Below the pieces are notes generated by a model that worked only from the letters and a program-made list of their open reading frames with translations, made no database searches and was not told the origin of the DNA. From Scilla litardierei (lineage: Eukaryota; Streptophyta; Magnoliopsida; Asparagales; Asparagaceae): a DNA stretch of 64,000 nucleotides. How positions within the stretch are numbered: position 1 is the stretch's first letter; every line of letters starts with the position of its first letter. The stretch spans positions 166,167,079 through 166,231,078 of the forward strand of contig CM061141.1 of the NCBI GenBank assembly GCA_030789695.1. The letters are read 5' to 3'. The position numbers and the translations under genes were made by a program. Below are positions 32,022 to 44,800 of this stretch, piece after piece.

Positions 32022-34800
32022 CTATCTAAATTGCCCCGTGCGGGAAGACCTTGGTGACGCGGAAGGGTCCCGACCACCTCGACTTGAGCATTCCAAGAAA
32101 AGTCTCAGTCTAGAGTTGAATAGGAGAACTAATTCTCCTTCCTTGAATTCTTTCTTCAGAATGCGCTTATCGTGCCACCGCTTCAACTTTTTCTTGTAGA
32201 TCCGGGCGTTTTCGTAAGCATTGAGCCGGATCTCGTCAAGCTCATTCAGTTGTAGCTGTCGGTAGCTTCTAACCTCCTTGGTGTCAAAATTCAGATTCTT
32301 GATGGCCCAAAACGCCTTGTGATCCAATTCCACGGGTAGATGGCATGCTTTCCCGTAGACAAGCCGGTAAGGGGTTGTGCCGATTGGAGTCTTGAACGCA
32401 GTCTTGTAAGCCCAGAGTGCGTCTGAAAGTTTCGATGACCAGTCCTTCCTAGAGTTGGCCACCGTCTTCTCCAGTATGCTCTTGATCTCTCTGTTCGAAA
32501 CTTCCACTTGGCCGCTTGTTTGTGGATGATAGGCACGTCCGATTCGGTGCTGCACCCCGTATTTCTTCAAGAGAGCTTCGAATTTCTTCTCTATAAAGTG
32601 GCTCCCTCCACACTGATCAAGACTCGAGGCACACCGAATCTTAGGAAGATATTGTTTTTAAAGAATTTGGTGACCACCCGGGAATCATTAGGGGGCTGGC
32701 TATCGCTTCCACCCACTTGGACACATAATCCACGGCTACCAAGATATACTGATTCCCAGAGGACAAGGGGAACGGTCCCATGAAATTGACTCCCCATACA
32801 TCGAAGATCTCGACCTCTAAAATGTAGTGCTTAGGTATTTCGTTCCTTTTGGAGATGTTTCCTGTTCTCTGACATTTGTCGCAAGCCTGGACATATGCAT
32901 ATGTGTCCTTAAAAAGGGTCGGCCAATAGAATCCACTCTGTAGGATCTTCGCCGTAGTCTTGTAAGCACTCGCATGGCCTCCATATTGCTGATCATGGCA
33001 ATGCAAGATTATGGAGGACGCCTCAGTTTCGGGAATGCACCTTCGTATAACCCCATCGTTACAGGTCTTGTACAAATAGGGGTCGTCCCAATAGAATTTC
33101 CGAATCTCATGAAAGAATTTCTTCTTCAGCTGATAGCTCACGTTGTGGGGGACAATGGCGTATGTCAAATAATTGGCAATGTCGGTATACCACGAAGTCC
33201 AAGCGAAAGAGACAGAGAAGAGATGCTCGTCAGGAAGCGAGTCGTCAATAGGGGTAGCATCCGAATCGAGAGTAAGCATTCTGGACAAGTGATTGGCAAC
33301 GAAATTCTCCGCCCCCTTCTTGTCCTTGATCTCCATGTCGAACTCCTGAAGGAGGAGAATCCACCTTATGAGCCGCGGCTTAGCCTCCTTCTTGCTTAAA
33401 AGGTATTTGAGAGCCGCGTGATCCGTGTGCACGTTTACCTTGGCACAAACTAGATACTGCCGGAACTTTTCTATGGCGTAGATTACAGCAAGCAATTCTT
33501 TCTCTGTGGTCATATAGTTCCTTTGGGCTACATCGAGGGTCTTGCTCGTATAGTATATAACATGTAGATTTTTATCCTTCCTCTGCTCCAAGACGGCCCC
33601 AACTGCATAATCGCTAGCATCGCACATTAACTCGAATGGTAGACTCCAGTCCGGCGGCTGAATCACGGGTGCGGAGATGAGAGCTTGCTTCAGAAGGCGG
33701 AAGGCTTCTATACACTCGTCGTGGAAGATGAAAGGCGCATCCTTCACAAGGAGTTGAGTCAATGGCCTGGAAATCTTGGAGAAATCCTTTATGAAGCAGC
33801 GGTAGAATCCCGCGTGCCCTAAAAAACCACAGACTCCCCGAAGGTTAAGTGGAGGCGGGAGTTTTTCGATCACTTCTACCTTTGCCTTGTCTACCTCGAC
33901 CCCCCTTGAAGAGATGACGTGCCCCAATACAACTCCTTCCTGGACCATAAAATGGCATTTTTCCCAGTTCAGCACTAGTCCTTTGTCCTGGCATCTTTTC
34001 AAAACTTTTGTCAGGTTGCGGAGACATGAGTCAAACTCTGTTCCATAGACGGAGAAGTCGTCCATGAAGACCTCCATTATATCCTGGGAGTAGTCGGAAA
34101 ATATTGCGGACATTAATCTTTGAAATGTAGCCAGGGCGTTACAAAGCCCAAACGGCATTCTCCTGTAGGCATACGTCCCAAAAGGACAAGTAAAAGTCGT
34201 CTTCTCCTGGTCATCATTATGGATAGGGATTTGGAGAAAGCCGGAGTATCCATCCATGAAGCAGAAGTAGTTGTGCTTCACCAGCCTCTCGAGCATCTAA
34301 TCAATGAAAGGGAGAGGAGAGTGATCCTTCCTTGTGGCCTTGTTCAGTTTACGGTAGTCGATGCACATCCGGTACCCCGTGACGGTCCTAGTGGGTATGA
34401 GGTCGTTTTTCTCGTTACGAATAACCGCCATTCCTCCTTTCTTGGGTACAACATGCACAGGGCTGACCCAGCGACTGTCGGAGATAGGATATATGATCCC
34501 GGCATGCAGGAGTCTAATAATCTCCTTCTTGACCACCTCCATCATGATGGGATTCAGTCTTCCTTGTGGCTTAATTGAGGAGGCTTGCTCGTCTTCAAGC
34601 AGTATCCTATGTGAGCAAAGCCCCAAGCTCACTCCCTTCAAATCTTCGATTGCATACCCGAAAACATTTTTAAACCTCTTTAAAACACCAAGTAGTTTGG
34701 TCATCTGGTCTTCAGGCAGCGAGGAGTTCACTATGACAAGTAGCGTCAAATTCTCCCCTAAATATTTAACTTCAGTCCCGGAGGCAACTGTTTCATCGCA
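32022..34800 (-). pseudogene. pol: Element Z pol: reverse transcriptase, RNase H, integrase
   Basis: The N-terminal RT part (34749-34300) ends at a TAG at 34297-34299 and the same frame continues to 32641. RT motifs include the RMPFGLCNA segment and [10 protein letters not shown] (catalytic DD intact). RNase H starts around [13 protein letters not shown] and includes [23 protein letters not shown]. Integrase has the H-H-C-C zinc finger ([10 protein letters not shown] and ACDKCQR) and [20 protein letters not shown]. Two frameshifts near 32700 and 32590 scramble the core, where the second catalytic Asp region reads ISVEGATL and has lost Asp. The last frame (32570-32022) carries the C-terminal part with [18 protein letters not shown]. 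Not translatable as one protein. Confidence 0.9.
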
Positions 34801-35668
34801 ACCTCTTGGGGTCCCGATGCGTATTTCTCAAGCTGAGTATCCTCCAGTGAAAGGACTTCTTCCTGGGTATCCTGGAAGTCAACATCCGGAATTTCACTTC
34901 CACACGAGCTTTCACAAGACGAGGCTTAGCAAGGCAAAGAGGGGATAGGTGAAGAGGGCTTTGGGTCTTTCTCAGGTAAAAGATGATGATCTGGGTAGAA
35001 GGCCTCAACGCGAAAACAAGTTTCAACAATTGATAGTTCTCCACCACTACTTTCAGCTTCCTCACTGTCCCAAGATCCAGGGTGCTCTATAGTTGTCTAC
35101 AAGGGATAGATTGATTCCGGTTCGACGCACTCGATGAACTCCGTCTGGTAGTCTTCCGGGCAGAATTCCTCGTGGGTGCATAATTCTTCCCCGCCGATTT
35201 TGGAACTGGGTACTTTAATATACATCGCTTCATCTGGAGGAAAGAAGGTTGTTGCGACTGAATGCTACTGCACATCATGATACCTCCTCTGATTCTCTAC
35301 AGCAGCTGACAGAAGGGATATGATGTTCGAGGCGCTCAGAGATTTTGTCAAATTCCGTGCCAAACAGCTGACGTGGTGCGAATGATCCCAGATATCGCCC
35401 GAAACAGCACACAACATCCTTGTCGCGGAGTGGAAAACCTATAGGAAAAGGAGAGAGGGAGAACTGCACGGATAGAAAGCACGTCAATAGCACGGGTTGT
35501 ATGAATGGGGGAGGCGAGGAGCAGTGATGGTACCAATTCTGTACAACTAGTATATACAATATGTCGAAGTAAAATCAAAAAGGTGTAAAATGCGAAAATT
35601 ATCGTGAGGTAGGGATATGAGCTAGACTCAAGGGTTCAAAGGTCCTAAAATTAACAAACAAGTTGCCT
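34801..35668 (-). other. Short leader of element Z, gag-protease deleted
   Basis: Between the primer site and the RT start only about 870 bases remain, with no gag or protease motif, whereas X uses about 2.6 kb for these. The last 300 bases resemble the linker before RT. Confidence 0.75.
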
Positions 35669-35685
35669 CCCCGACAGCGGCGCCA
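35669..35685 (-). other. Primer-binding site of element Z (tRNA-Asp type)
   Basis: On the - strand TGGCGCCGCTGTCGGGG, two mismatches from the X site, seven bases from the LTR end. Confidence 0.85.
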
Positions 35686-35692
35686 TAAAGCT

Positions 35693-37358
35693 TGACGTCC
35701 CCCGGTTTTTTAACTCATAAGAGTGCAGTTGGATTGGGGGATACCAGATTTAAAATATTTGTAACGCAAGCGCACGGTGTTGTAGTATGGCTTGGGGATC
35801 GAACACAGGGAGGCGTGGTTGTGCTTGTTTCTAAGAGGAACCAATTCACCCTATGGGCAAGCTAGCCCGATCGATCGATGGTTTGTCACGAAATGTAAAT
35901 ACGGAGGATAAACAATATAAAGGGAAACCTAGGACTTCGGTTTGCACCCTATCATGTGTTCTCGTTATTACGTCCAGCGGATAGGAAAACAATCGGAATT
36001 AGGGTTTAGTGGTGAGACGTTGCCTCTAAGAGTGGTACCAGTGTCCCATGGGCCCGATATACCGGTGGATGCCCAGGATGATACGTCGGACTACCCGGGT
36101 TCGGTTGGTGGGCATTCTCATGTCCATTAACACCGACCGACTCCAGGAGCACTAAGCTCGCAACGATAACTCCCAACATCTCGTCCTGCCGCTCTCTCGC
36201 GCTAGGATTCGATGTCTATGCTAAGGGCGTGAGCTGTGGCTAGGGAGTCAACCGCCAAGTTTATTCCCCCTTGGCCCTATGGTCAAAGGCGGTCTTTTTC
36301 CCGCCGATGACAATGAAACACCCCGCGTAACCTCTAAATTCCTAATCCATATCGATTTTCTAGTCATATGGACGCATTAGGGAGAACCCACAAAGGGGTT
36401 TCCACCAAAATCCCAGATTAGGGAACTACTCGCAAATCATGGCTAAAAAGCGATCTAAACAAAAATCAACCGTAAAAATCATGATCAGACGATTGTAATG
36501 AAGTAGTAGCAATGCTATTAAGACTATATTAAAGTTTCACAAAGATCAGAAGACTTACAAAAACAGTAAAATTCCAGCCGTCACCGTATAAGAAAAAGAC
36601 ACAAAAATAACAGCTCTCGTTTCTGAAAACCTAGGTCAACTATATATATAAAACGACGTCACCCGACCGGTTGAAGTATCAACCGATCGGGTGAGCTGCT
36701 ACAGCGCTTTAGCATCGACGTTCAAAGCTTTCACCTGCCCGCTTGGTCCGACCGGTTGGCAGCTCCGGGTCGTCGTTTGGATCTTGCGGCATCAGATGAA
36801 CCGATCGGTTGAATCATTCACCCGATCGGTTGGAATTGTCCTCAAAATTGACAGAGACTTTCGTCAATTTGGCACGGTCAGCGGACGTCGATTGAGCTCT
36901 CCGGATCGTCTTTTGGCAGAAACGGATACAGATGAACCGATCGGGTGAGATGTCACCCGATCGGTTGGAATTCAGCTCCAAGTTGGCCGAGAGCTATGAT
37001 GTGTTCAACCGGTCGACGAACCGGACAGTTGGTGTTCTTCTCACTCCAGCCTACGTCCGGGTTGGACACGCGTGCATCACCCGATCGGTTGGCTGTGTCC
37101 AACCGATCGGGTGAGGGCTGAAAAATGGCGATCTTCGTTGTTTGATCCCTGGATTACGCGTGACTCCTCCCATTGCTCCGGGGACTCATGATATCTTCGT
37201 TATATGTCCCCGACACTGGCGATCTCCTGCAAATACACAAAAACACCAAAAAGTGAAAAAAAACTAAAAATCCCAAGAAAATGGGCACGAGACGATGGAA
37301 AACAACGGAAAAACACAAAGAAGACGTGTATGAATATATAAAATATAAACACACGTCA
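35693..37358 (-). repeat. Element Z 5' LTR (1666 bp)
   Basis: Pair of 26346-28016. Carries the palindrome cluster (36661-37113) and TATATATATA (36641-36650). Confidence 0.93.
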
Positions 37359-37363
37359 ACTCC

Positions 37364-38007
37364 AAACTTTAGTCCCACATCGGAAGTGGAGTAAAGGGGA
37401 GGGGTCAGCCGCCTATATAAATAAGGGTCTCCCCCTTCCTCTAAACTCGTCCCAAGCTCTAGATCTGAGCGGCTCCAAAAAATGTTGGAGCACGCTCGGA
37501 TCTAAGCTTAAAATAAATATGTTTCCTTCTCCCTAAATTTCTGCCTTACTCCTGAAGGGCTTTAGCAAAGCCATGAAGGGGTTCGTATCTGATCTGAAAT
37601 ATTGGCGAAGGTTCACACTCAGGTGAAACTTTCTTCAGCGCTTCGTTGGCTCGATGACAAGAGGATTGCTCGCCTCGGGACGCGGAGCAGTTCGAGGAGC
37701 GGTTCGGTGCCGGATGGGGAGCGGCTCTGAAGACGGTGTGGTACACCTTTCCTGTACCAAGGCAAGGTTCCGGGTATGTGAATTTAATTAGCTTTCCTTT
37801 AATTTAATTGCATTAGTTTAGATCCTTCTTGGGGTGGTCAGATCAACCCCAAGTCGACAAAGATCCTGGCTAAGGGTCTTGAACCTTAGGGCTTCGTTAA
37901 AATAGTTTAACGGATCAAATTTTTCCGCTACATTCTTTTATCTCTATAGTCTGTCTGACTTAGGACGGGCATAGATTTGTGCCCTGAGGGTCCATCAAAT
38001 TCCAACA
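37364..38007 (+). repeat. Element Y 3' LTR, part after Z
   Basis: Matches 20329-20972. It contains the USE and TATA pair and ends TCCAACA. The next bases TTATC duplicate 19779-19783. Confidence 0.93.
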
Positions 38008-40429
38008 TTATCTTGCCATACACAACTTGTGACATGTGAAGTTTGGTGTCGCATTAAATGAAACGGTATTTAAAAACATGGAGAAAATGCACACTTGAAA
38101 TAGTATAAAGAAATGAGCACAGAAATGATTCCAACTGAGCAAATGTATCTGATTAAGCTTGAAATATTTTTTAAGGCTATAGACATCTTTCAAGATCTTA
38201 AAATAATTGATGGGGATTTTGCTTAATTTATACGACCCACAAACTAATTAAAAACGAGAAAAAGATTTTTTATTATATTTTTCAAAGATTTCTCTAGGGC
38301 AAACCATACGTTGAAATTCTTCCAACATGAGGACAAAACGACCGTATTAACTAGTGCTACAACATATATTTTTTTATACATCAGTGTAGGTGAAAATCGC
38401 TTGATATGAATTTTAAAGCGAATTTAGCTTTATTAAGATTTGCATTTGAAAAATCATTGTGGGAGATATACTTGCCTTTTGGCGATGAAACCAGTGCCAA
38501 TGAGTTTGTTTCGTCGTTTCTTATTTTCTAGGCCTTGTCTCGTATTTTTCTGAGGCCTGGACAATTTACTATGAATTTATTTCAATCAGTATATAATATA
38601 CATATTTCTATATGTATTTAAACACGTATTTTAATTCGTATTTGTATTAAAACTCTAGTTTCTCACCCTCAAACACGCGTTTGACGTTGTACGTGACAGT
38701 GGCGGTGTGGGAGGCGGCGACAGGCGGCGGGGCTCGGCGGCGAGTGGCAGCAGCGGTGGCGGCTAGCGTCGCCGTACGGTGGTGAAACGCGGCTACAAAG
38801 TGGGGAGAGCTCGGAAGGCTGTCGGAGCTTGCGATGGACGTCGTCGGGGGTGGCAGATGGAACGACGAGAGGTAGGGGACGCGGCGGTACGGCGAACTCG
38901 AAGGCGCCGTTAGGTGGGGCTCACGGCGGAGGGCGGCGAGGGAAGCGGCGACAGCAGCAGCAGCTGCTAGCAGTTATTGCTTCGATGTTGAGGCGGCGAC
39001 TTGGTGGCAGAGGCGGCACTCGTGGACGTCGGATGGCGGGGAGGGATGAGCGACGGTCTGCTGTGGTCGGACGGCGAAGGAGCTGGGCTAGCGTCGAGAG
39101 GGGAGCTCGGGGCTGCCTCGTCGGTGTTGGTGCACGTCAAAGAAGCATGCGGCGAGCTCCGGTGGAGGAGGTTGCGGGGTGAGCATGAGTGAGAGTGATG
39201 GTGGTGGTCGGAGGGCTTGTGCTACGAGGTGCTTCACCAGCGACAATGGTGGAGGGGAGGTCGCCGGAGATGAGGGCTCGGGCTGTCGAAGTTCAAGAGA
39301 GAGGGGTGTTTCTGTGTGCAGGGTGAAGGGGATGAGAGGTATTTATATATATGGTAAGTAATATAAAGAAATAATTAATAATAAGAATAATAGTAATAAT
39401 AATAACAATAATAATTGTAATATTAATTAAGATGGTTGGATCTGCCAACTTTAGGGGGTTGGGTTAAATCGGTGGGTTAGGGTATTGATTAAGTGGGGTT
39501 AGGGGGTTAAAGTAACTATTTAAATGTAATTAGTAGTAGTAAAAACGTCATTAGTGATTGTAATTAGTAAAAATGATGTAATACTACGACGTTTTCGCAT
39601 ACGACTCCGAAAAATTACGAAAACATAGCCACGAGTTCGTGTCATTGCGAGGATCGCGAATAGAAGGTCCATTTCGAAGTTTGAGTTATGGAGACACAAG
39701 TTTTGGGCCAAGCGTTTAGGTCGCAGGTTTGCGGGTTCTAGGTCGATTTGACTCCAGAAAATTACGAAAATAAAATGGGGAGCACTAAATGATCATAGAA
39801 TCACACTGTAGAAGTTTGAAATCGTTCTGATAACGTTTATATAGAAAATTAATTAACAGGGCTAAATCATTAACAATGGAATATGAATTATTAAAAAAAT
39901 TATTTAGATGTATATGATGATACTCGAACTTACTGAAATGTACCATAACCAGTTTGATGCTTCAAAATATTTATTACAAAGAATTTTGAAATCATTTTTG
40001 ATATAAAACTCCTGACCAACCATTATAAAATACTTTTAAAATGTGAAAATACGTGAAATACGTAAATAGTCGTATTGATGAATACGAGCGGTCACAAAAC
40101 GAGAGTCGTCATCCACGCGTACGCTTCGTCAACCATCGCTAGATCTGGAGGACGGATCTAGAGGTACGATAAAGAAAATTTTAATTTTTAATCATGATCA
40201 TGATTCGTTTATCCATCGATCTCGTAAGGTCGGTGTGGAATATTGGGTTAATGGTATTAAAGGACGATTTTTAATCGTCAATTCTTATTTTCGTATCATT
40301 AAAACCCCTATTTTAGGGTTGATTTATATGGAATCGTTTAATACGTTTCAAAAGAAAATAAATATCGAAAATTGACCCCCTCCCATGGCTCTGCCGGCCG
40401 CCGTGGGTCCTTCTGCGCCCGCCCTACAG

Positions 40430-40640
40430 GCGGTGTCGCCGCAACCGCCCTGAAGGCATTTCCCCCCGCCTCACGGTGGGGATATCCTCACGCCCCCGCC
40501 GTGACCTCACGCCCCCGCCTCACGGCGGGGCTACTCTCGCGCACCCCGCCTCTCGACGGGGCTGCTCCTGCACACCCCGCCTCTTGACGGGGCTGCCCCT
40601 GACCCCGCCTCACGACAGGGCTGCCTCCCGACCCGTCCAC
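40430..40640. repeat. GC-rich hairpin array
   Basis: Five to six units of 25-35 bases built on CCCCGCCTCACGGCGGGG, each an inverted repeat (CCCCGCC..GGCGGGG), joined by GCTGCTC/GCGCAC words. Confidence 0.8.
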
Positions 40641-40779
40641 AGCAGAGAAACCCCCTTCCCCCCTCTCGCAATAGGCCCTGACAGGGGCGGCGACGGCCAC
40701 CCCTAGCTGCCACCCCCTCTATTCTCTTACAAATCGTTTGGGCCGAAGGCTCACACACAACAAAAAAATAGCACAAGCC

Positions 40780-40880
40780 TGAAGCCCGCAGCTTCATTGC
40801 GGGCCTCAGGTCAGCAGCTAAAAAATATGTGGCGCGGGCCTGAAGCCCGCAGCCACGCTGTGGGCTTCGGGCCCGCAGTT
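40780..40880. repeat. Inverted repeats of GGGCCTGAAGCCCGCAG
   Basis: GCCTGAAGCCCGCAG and its complement CTGCGGGCTTCAGG-type words occur two times each around short loops, giving nested hairpins. Confidence 0.75.
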
Positions 40881-41813
40881 TGAATAAATTGAAAAAAAAA
40901 CAGAAAGAAAGAAAGAATATATTGAAAATGAAAAGGGGATGTGGTAATAAATATGAATAAATAGGCTTTTGAGGGCCTAAAAATTACAGAAAATTTGTAT
41001 ATAATGAGGGGCTAAATGGGACCATATGAGGATATTTGAGGACTTGTGAGGATTATTTGGGGGATATAAAAGGGAAAACTATTTCCTTTTTCATGAAGAA
41101 CAAATATATTGAGCATAATTCAAATTTATTTGAACTAGCCCAAATAGCATAACATAGTGCATAATATGATACCACTTTTAGGATCATACTTATATGTGTT
41201 TCATCACATTCTATGGCTCATCATTCAGATAAACTTTGCTTGGTTGTGCAACATTAACTTAATAATTAAGAAGATCTTGTGACCGCTCTGTCGTTAGTCA
41301 CCTAACCTAACTGTGTATGACGTTTCCTAGTGGTCCAATAATTATTAAGCATTTAAATTGTTATGTTTATCCATCTGCGAATCTGTGATGCATGTGATGA
41401 AAATGTTTGATGAAAATGTTTAATGAGCATAAATTTTTGCATGGATGGCTAATTGTGGTTTTGGATCGGCTGTTTAGTCCCACATTTTACTTTTCCTGCA
41501 TTTTCTTTTCTTTTTGAGAGAAATTGTAGTGAGGAAATTATGTAATGTCCAAGACCGATGACTACTTTCCATGGAGGCGGAGGCCACTCTTGAAGCTGAA
41601 GAATTTATAAATGGGACCCACGGGGTTTCCAAAGTTGTAATTTCTTTTTTTCTTTCATTTGTGTAATATAGACTGTAATATGGACTTTGGACACCTTTAT
41701 TTATGTGGGACTGGTCGATCCACACAATTAGCTTATTCATTTAAAAATTGCCTCCGCATGAAAATGTTTGATGTATTATTAATTCATGCAAATTTGTGCT
41801 CTGCTAGATAAAA

Positions 41814-44800
41814 TGGCAAAAATCGCAAGCGTCGATTTCGAAGTGCTGGATGCATCAGGCATGAATTATTTGAGCTGGCAGCTTGATGTTAAATTCCACC
41901 TGTGGACTAAGTCCCTCATTTTTGCTGTGACAAAAGATGGAAAGGCGACTGACATTAAAAGGCGCATGCTATTATTTACATTCGTCGCCATGTGGACAAG
42001 ACCCGAAAGGCTGAATACCTTATGGTCGAAGATCCACTGGAGCTGTGGACTGCCCTTGAGGAAAGATATAAACATCAGAAAAATATTATACTTCCAAGGG
42101 CACGATATGGATGGGAGAATCTGAGACTGTATGACTTTAAGTTCATAGCTGAGTACAACTCATCCCTTTTTAGCATCATCTCATGCCTGAAGTTGTGTGG
42201 TGAAAAAGTCTCAGAAGATCACATGCTGGAAAATACGTACACGTCTTTCCAAGAAAAGGATGCGATACTGATTCAGTAATACCGGGAACGAAAGTTCACC
42301 AAGTATTCTGAGATGCTGTCATGTTTACTCATGGCTGAAAAAACAGAGAGCTTCTCCTCGTCACTCACAATATGTGTCCCCTGACACTGCCCCTTCCCAG
42401 AAGCTCACAATGCATCTTCATCATCTTCTAAAAAGAAGAAATATAATAAAAGAAAAGAAAGACCATAGAAAGGGGGACAGAACAAAAGGGCCAGAGGCCA
42501 AGTCCAACAGCGAAGAAGTGAAAAGAGGTGGAAGTTCACTTGGCGCAGAAACGACAACAACAGAAATATTGGACCCCCACCCAAGAGGGAATGGGAAGAC
42601 CAGTGCCATAGATGTGGCATGAAAGGCCATTGGTCTAAAGTGTGCAGAACTCAGCAACATCTTCAAGAATTGTAAAAAGAGAACATGAAAAAAAAGCTGA
42701 AACAAACCTGGGGACCACAAATGCTCCAGTCAAGCTCTCAATGACGACTTCGAAAGAGATGATACGCTTGATTAGCCACATCTTTGTATTTATTCCAGAA
42801 CAATTTATGTTATGAGAGCTAGTTGAATTTATGAATTTTCTTTGAATAAAATTGAATTATGTTCCTGAAAAGTAAATGGTTTTATTTCATCTTTTATAGA
42901 TGGATTGCTCTCATGACTGCTTAGTAGACAGTGCTTTGACACATACGATCCGTCAGTATAAATGTTATTTTCATAACATTATACCATATAAAAGCCTTGT
43001 AAATCCAATTTCAGGGCCATCAAATATTATTAAAGGTTCTGGAAACGCAACTTTGTTGCTCTCAAATGGAACAGAAATAAAAATAATGGAGGCACTATTC
43101 TCTCCGAATTCCAATAGAAACTTACTAAGTTTCAAGGACATCCGTTTAAACGGATTCCATCTGGAAACAACAAATGTAAACGAAAAAGAACTTCTGTATG
43201 TAACGTCTCAAGAAAAAGGAGTAAAATCCATACTTGAACGTTTTGAGAGCCTTTCATCATGCCTCTATCATACAAAGATTCGGAGAGAGCAAGCTAATTT
43301 AATGGAGCACCTGAAGTGCCCGACACCAGCCAAGTTTTGCTTTGGCATGATAGACTTGACCACCATGGATCAGTGATGATGCACCTCATCTTATTTCAAT
43401 CCTATGGGCATGACTTGAAGAACCAGAAGATTCTTCAGAATGGAGAATTCCCTTGTATCTCTTGCTTCAAAGGGAAATTATTAACAAGGCCGTCAACACT
43501 AAAAGTGGATATTGAATCTCCAAAATTCCTCGAAAGAATACAAGGAGATATATGTCGACCTATCCATCCCCAAGTGGGCCATTCGGTACTTTATTGCACT
43601 GATAGATGCATCATCAAAATACCCGTATGCGTGTCTATTATCGACCCACAACTTAGTTTTTCCAAAGCCTCTGACACAAATAATAAAGTTGTGGGCACAT
43701 TTTCCAGACAACCAAATAAAGAAAATACGTCTGGATAATGCTGGGGAATTTACCTCTCGGTCATTTCAAGAGTATTGCCTTGCAACGAGAATAAAAATTG
43801 AATATCCAGTGCCACATGTTCATACCCAAAACGGGTTAGCAGAGTCACTGATAAAAAGACTCCAATGGATTGCACATCCATTGCTAAGGAAATCCCAGTT
43901 GCTGGTGGATGCATGGGGACATGCAATTTTGCATGCTTCACCATTAATAAAAATAAGATCATCTGGAGGTCTGAGTCTCTCTCCAATGCAACTTGCATAT
44001 GGATACCACCGAACATATCTCACTTGAGAATATTCGGTTGCGCAGTTTATATCCCTATTGCACCACCACATAGGACAAAAATGGGTCCTCAATGTCGCTT
44101 AGGTAACTATGTAGGGTTTGACTCACCCTCAATTATAAGATACTTAGAACCTCAAACAGGGGTCCACGTCTTGAAGACTGTGAATTTGATGAGACGTGTT
44201 TCCCCAAAATGGTACTAAAAAATCTGGAGCGAAGCAAATTATATCGTAGGATACAAAAACTTTGACCCACTATGATCCGGTAACGAAACAATGTGAAGAT
44301 GAGATCCTGAAGATCCTCTACATACCGAACACTGTTCACCAGTTACCAGACTAATTTATCGACAACCAGAAGATTTTCAGATCACACATCCCTGCTGCAA
44401 ATACTCCAGCTAGGATTGACATCCTCGAGAATGGATGCAATACACATGCAGCAGAAGCGGCTACAACTAAACAAAAAAGAGGCAGACCACCAGGCTCCAA
44501 GGACAAACATCCAAGAAAAAAGAAAAATAACTGGAGACCTTGGGACGATACCTACACAGAAAAATGAGCTCATGTCCATACATTCACACCTCTCGGAATC
44601 CACTGCAGAGGAACCGTCGAGAGAATTTGAAATATTATTAAATTATGTACGTACAGGGGAGGCGTTGGACAGAAAGAGTATAGTCGTCGATGATGACTTC
44701 GCTTTTTCACATTGCCATTCACGTCGCTAAAAGCGACGATGATCATGATCCACATTCCATTGTTGAATGCAAACGAAGAAATGATTGGCCAAAGTGGAAT

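Larger units (their letters stand above)
26346..37358 (-). mobile_element. Element Z: Athila-like Ty3/gypsy retrotransposon lacking gag-protease
   Basis: Flanked by ACTCC on both sides, inside the Y 3' LTR. On the - strand the order is: 5' LTR (37358-35693), primer-binding site, a short leader with gag and protease missing, pol (RT, RNase H, integrase), the palindrome cluster, third ORF, a 3' region with repeated polypurine tracts, and 3' LTR (28016-26346). Related to element X but with the opposite loss. The pol frame has one nonsense stop and about two frameshifts, so the copy is dead. Confidence 0.94.
19784..38007 (+). mobile_element. Element Y: degenerate Ty1/copia retrotransposon interrupted by Z
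   Basis: The LTRs are 19784-20972 and 25801-26345 plus 37364-38007. Each totals 1189 bp once Z and its duplicated target are removed. TTATC flanks both ends (19779-19783, 38008-38012). The primer-binding site TGGTATCAGAGC matches initiator tRNA-Met. The internal region has no long open frame but retains traces of integrase, RT and RNase H in copia order, with a 1.2-kb non-coding tail. Confidence 0.93.
38013..41813 (+). other. Element U leader, second part, non-coding
   Basis: No protein similarity. 38690-39350 is GC-rich with GGC/GCG runs, and its open frames (38829-39361) are compositional. An (AAT)n tract lies at 39370-39425. A TATATATAAATA box on the - strand (about 39345) and a GGATATAAAAGGG on the + strand (about 41054) suggest LTR fragments. 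TTTAGTCCCACAT at about 41470 resembles the USE word of the Y LTR. At 3.8 kb the leader is too long for this copia type, so it probably contains an unrecognised insertion. Confidence 0.45.

Noticed and set aside
38829..39361. Arg/Gly-rich open frames of 60-117 codons
   Set aside because: GGC/GCG compositional bias, no start context or similarity. More likely LTR or leader sequence.
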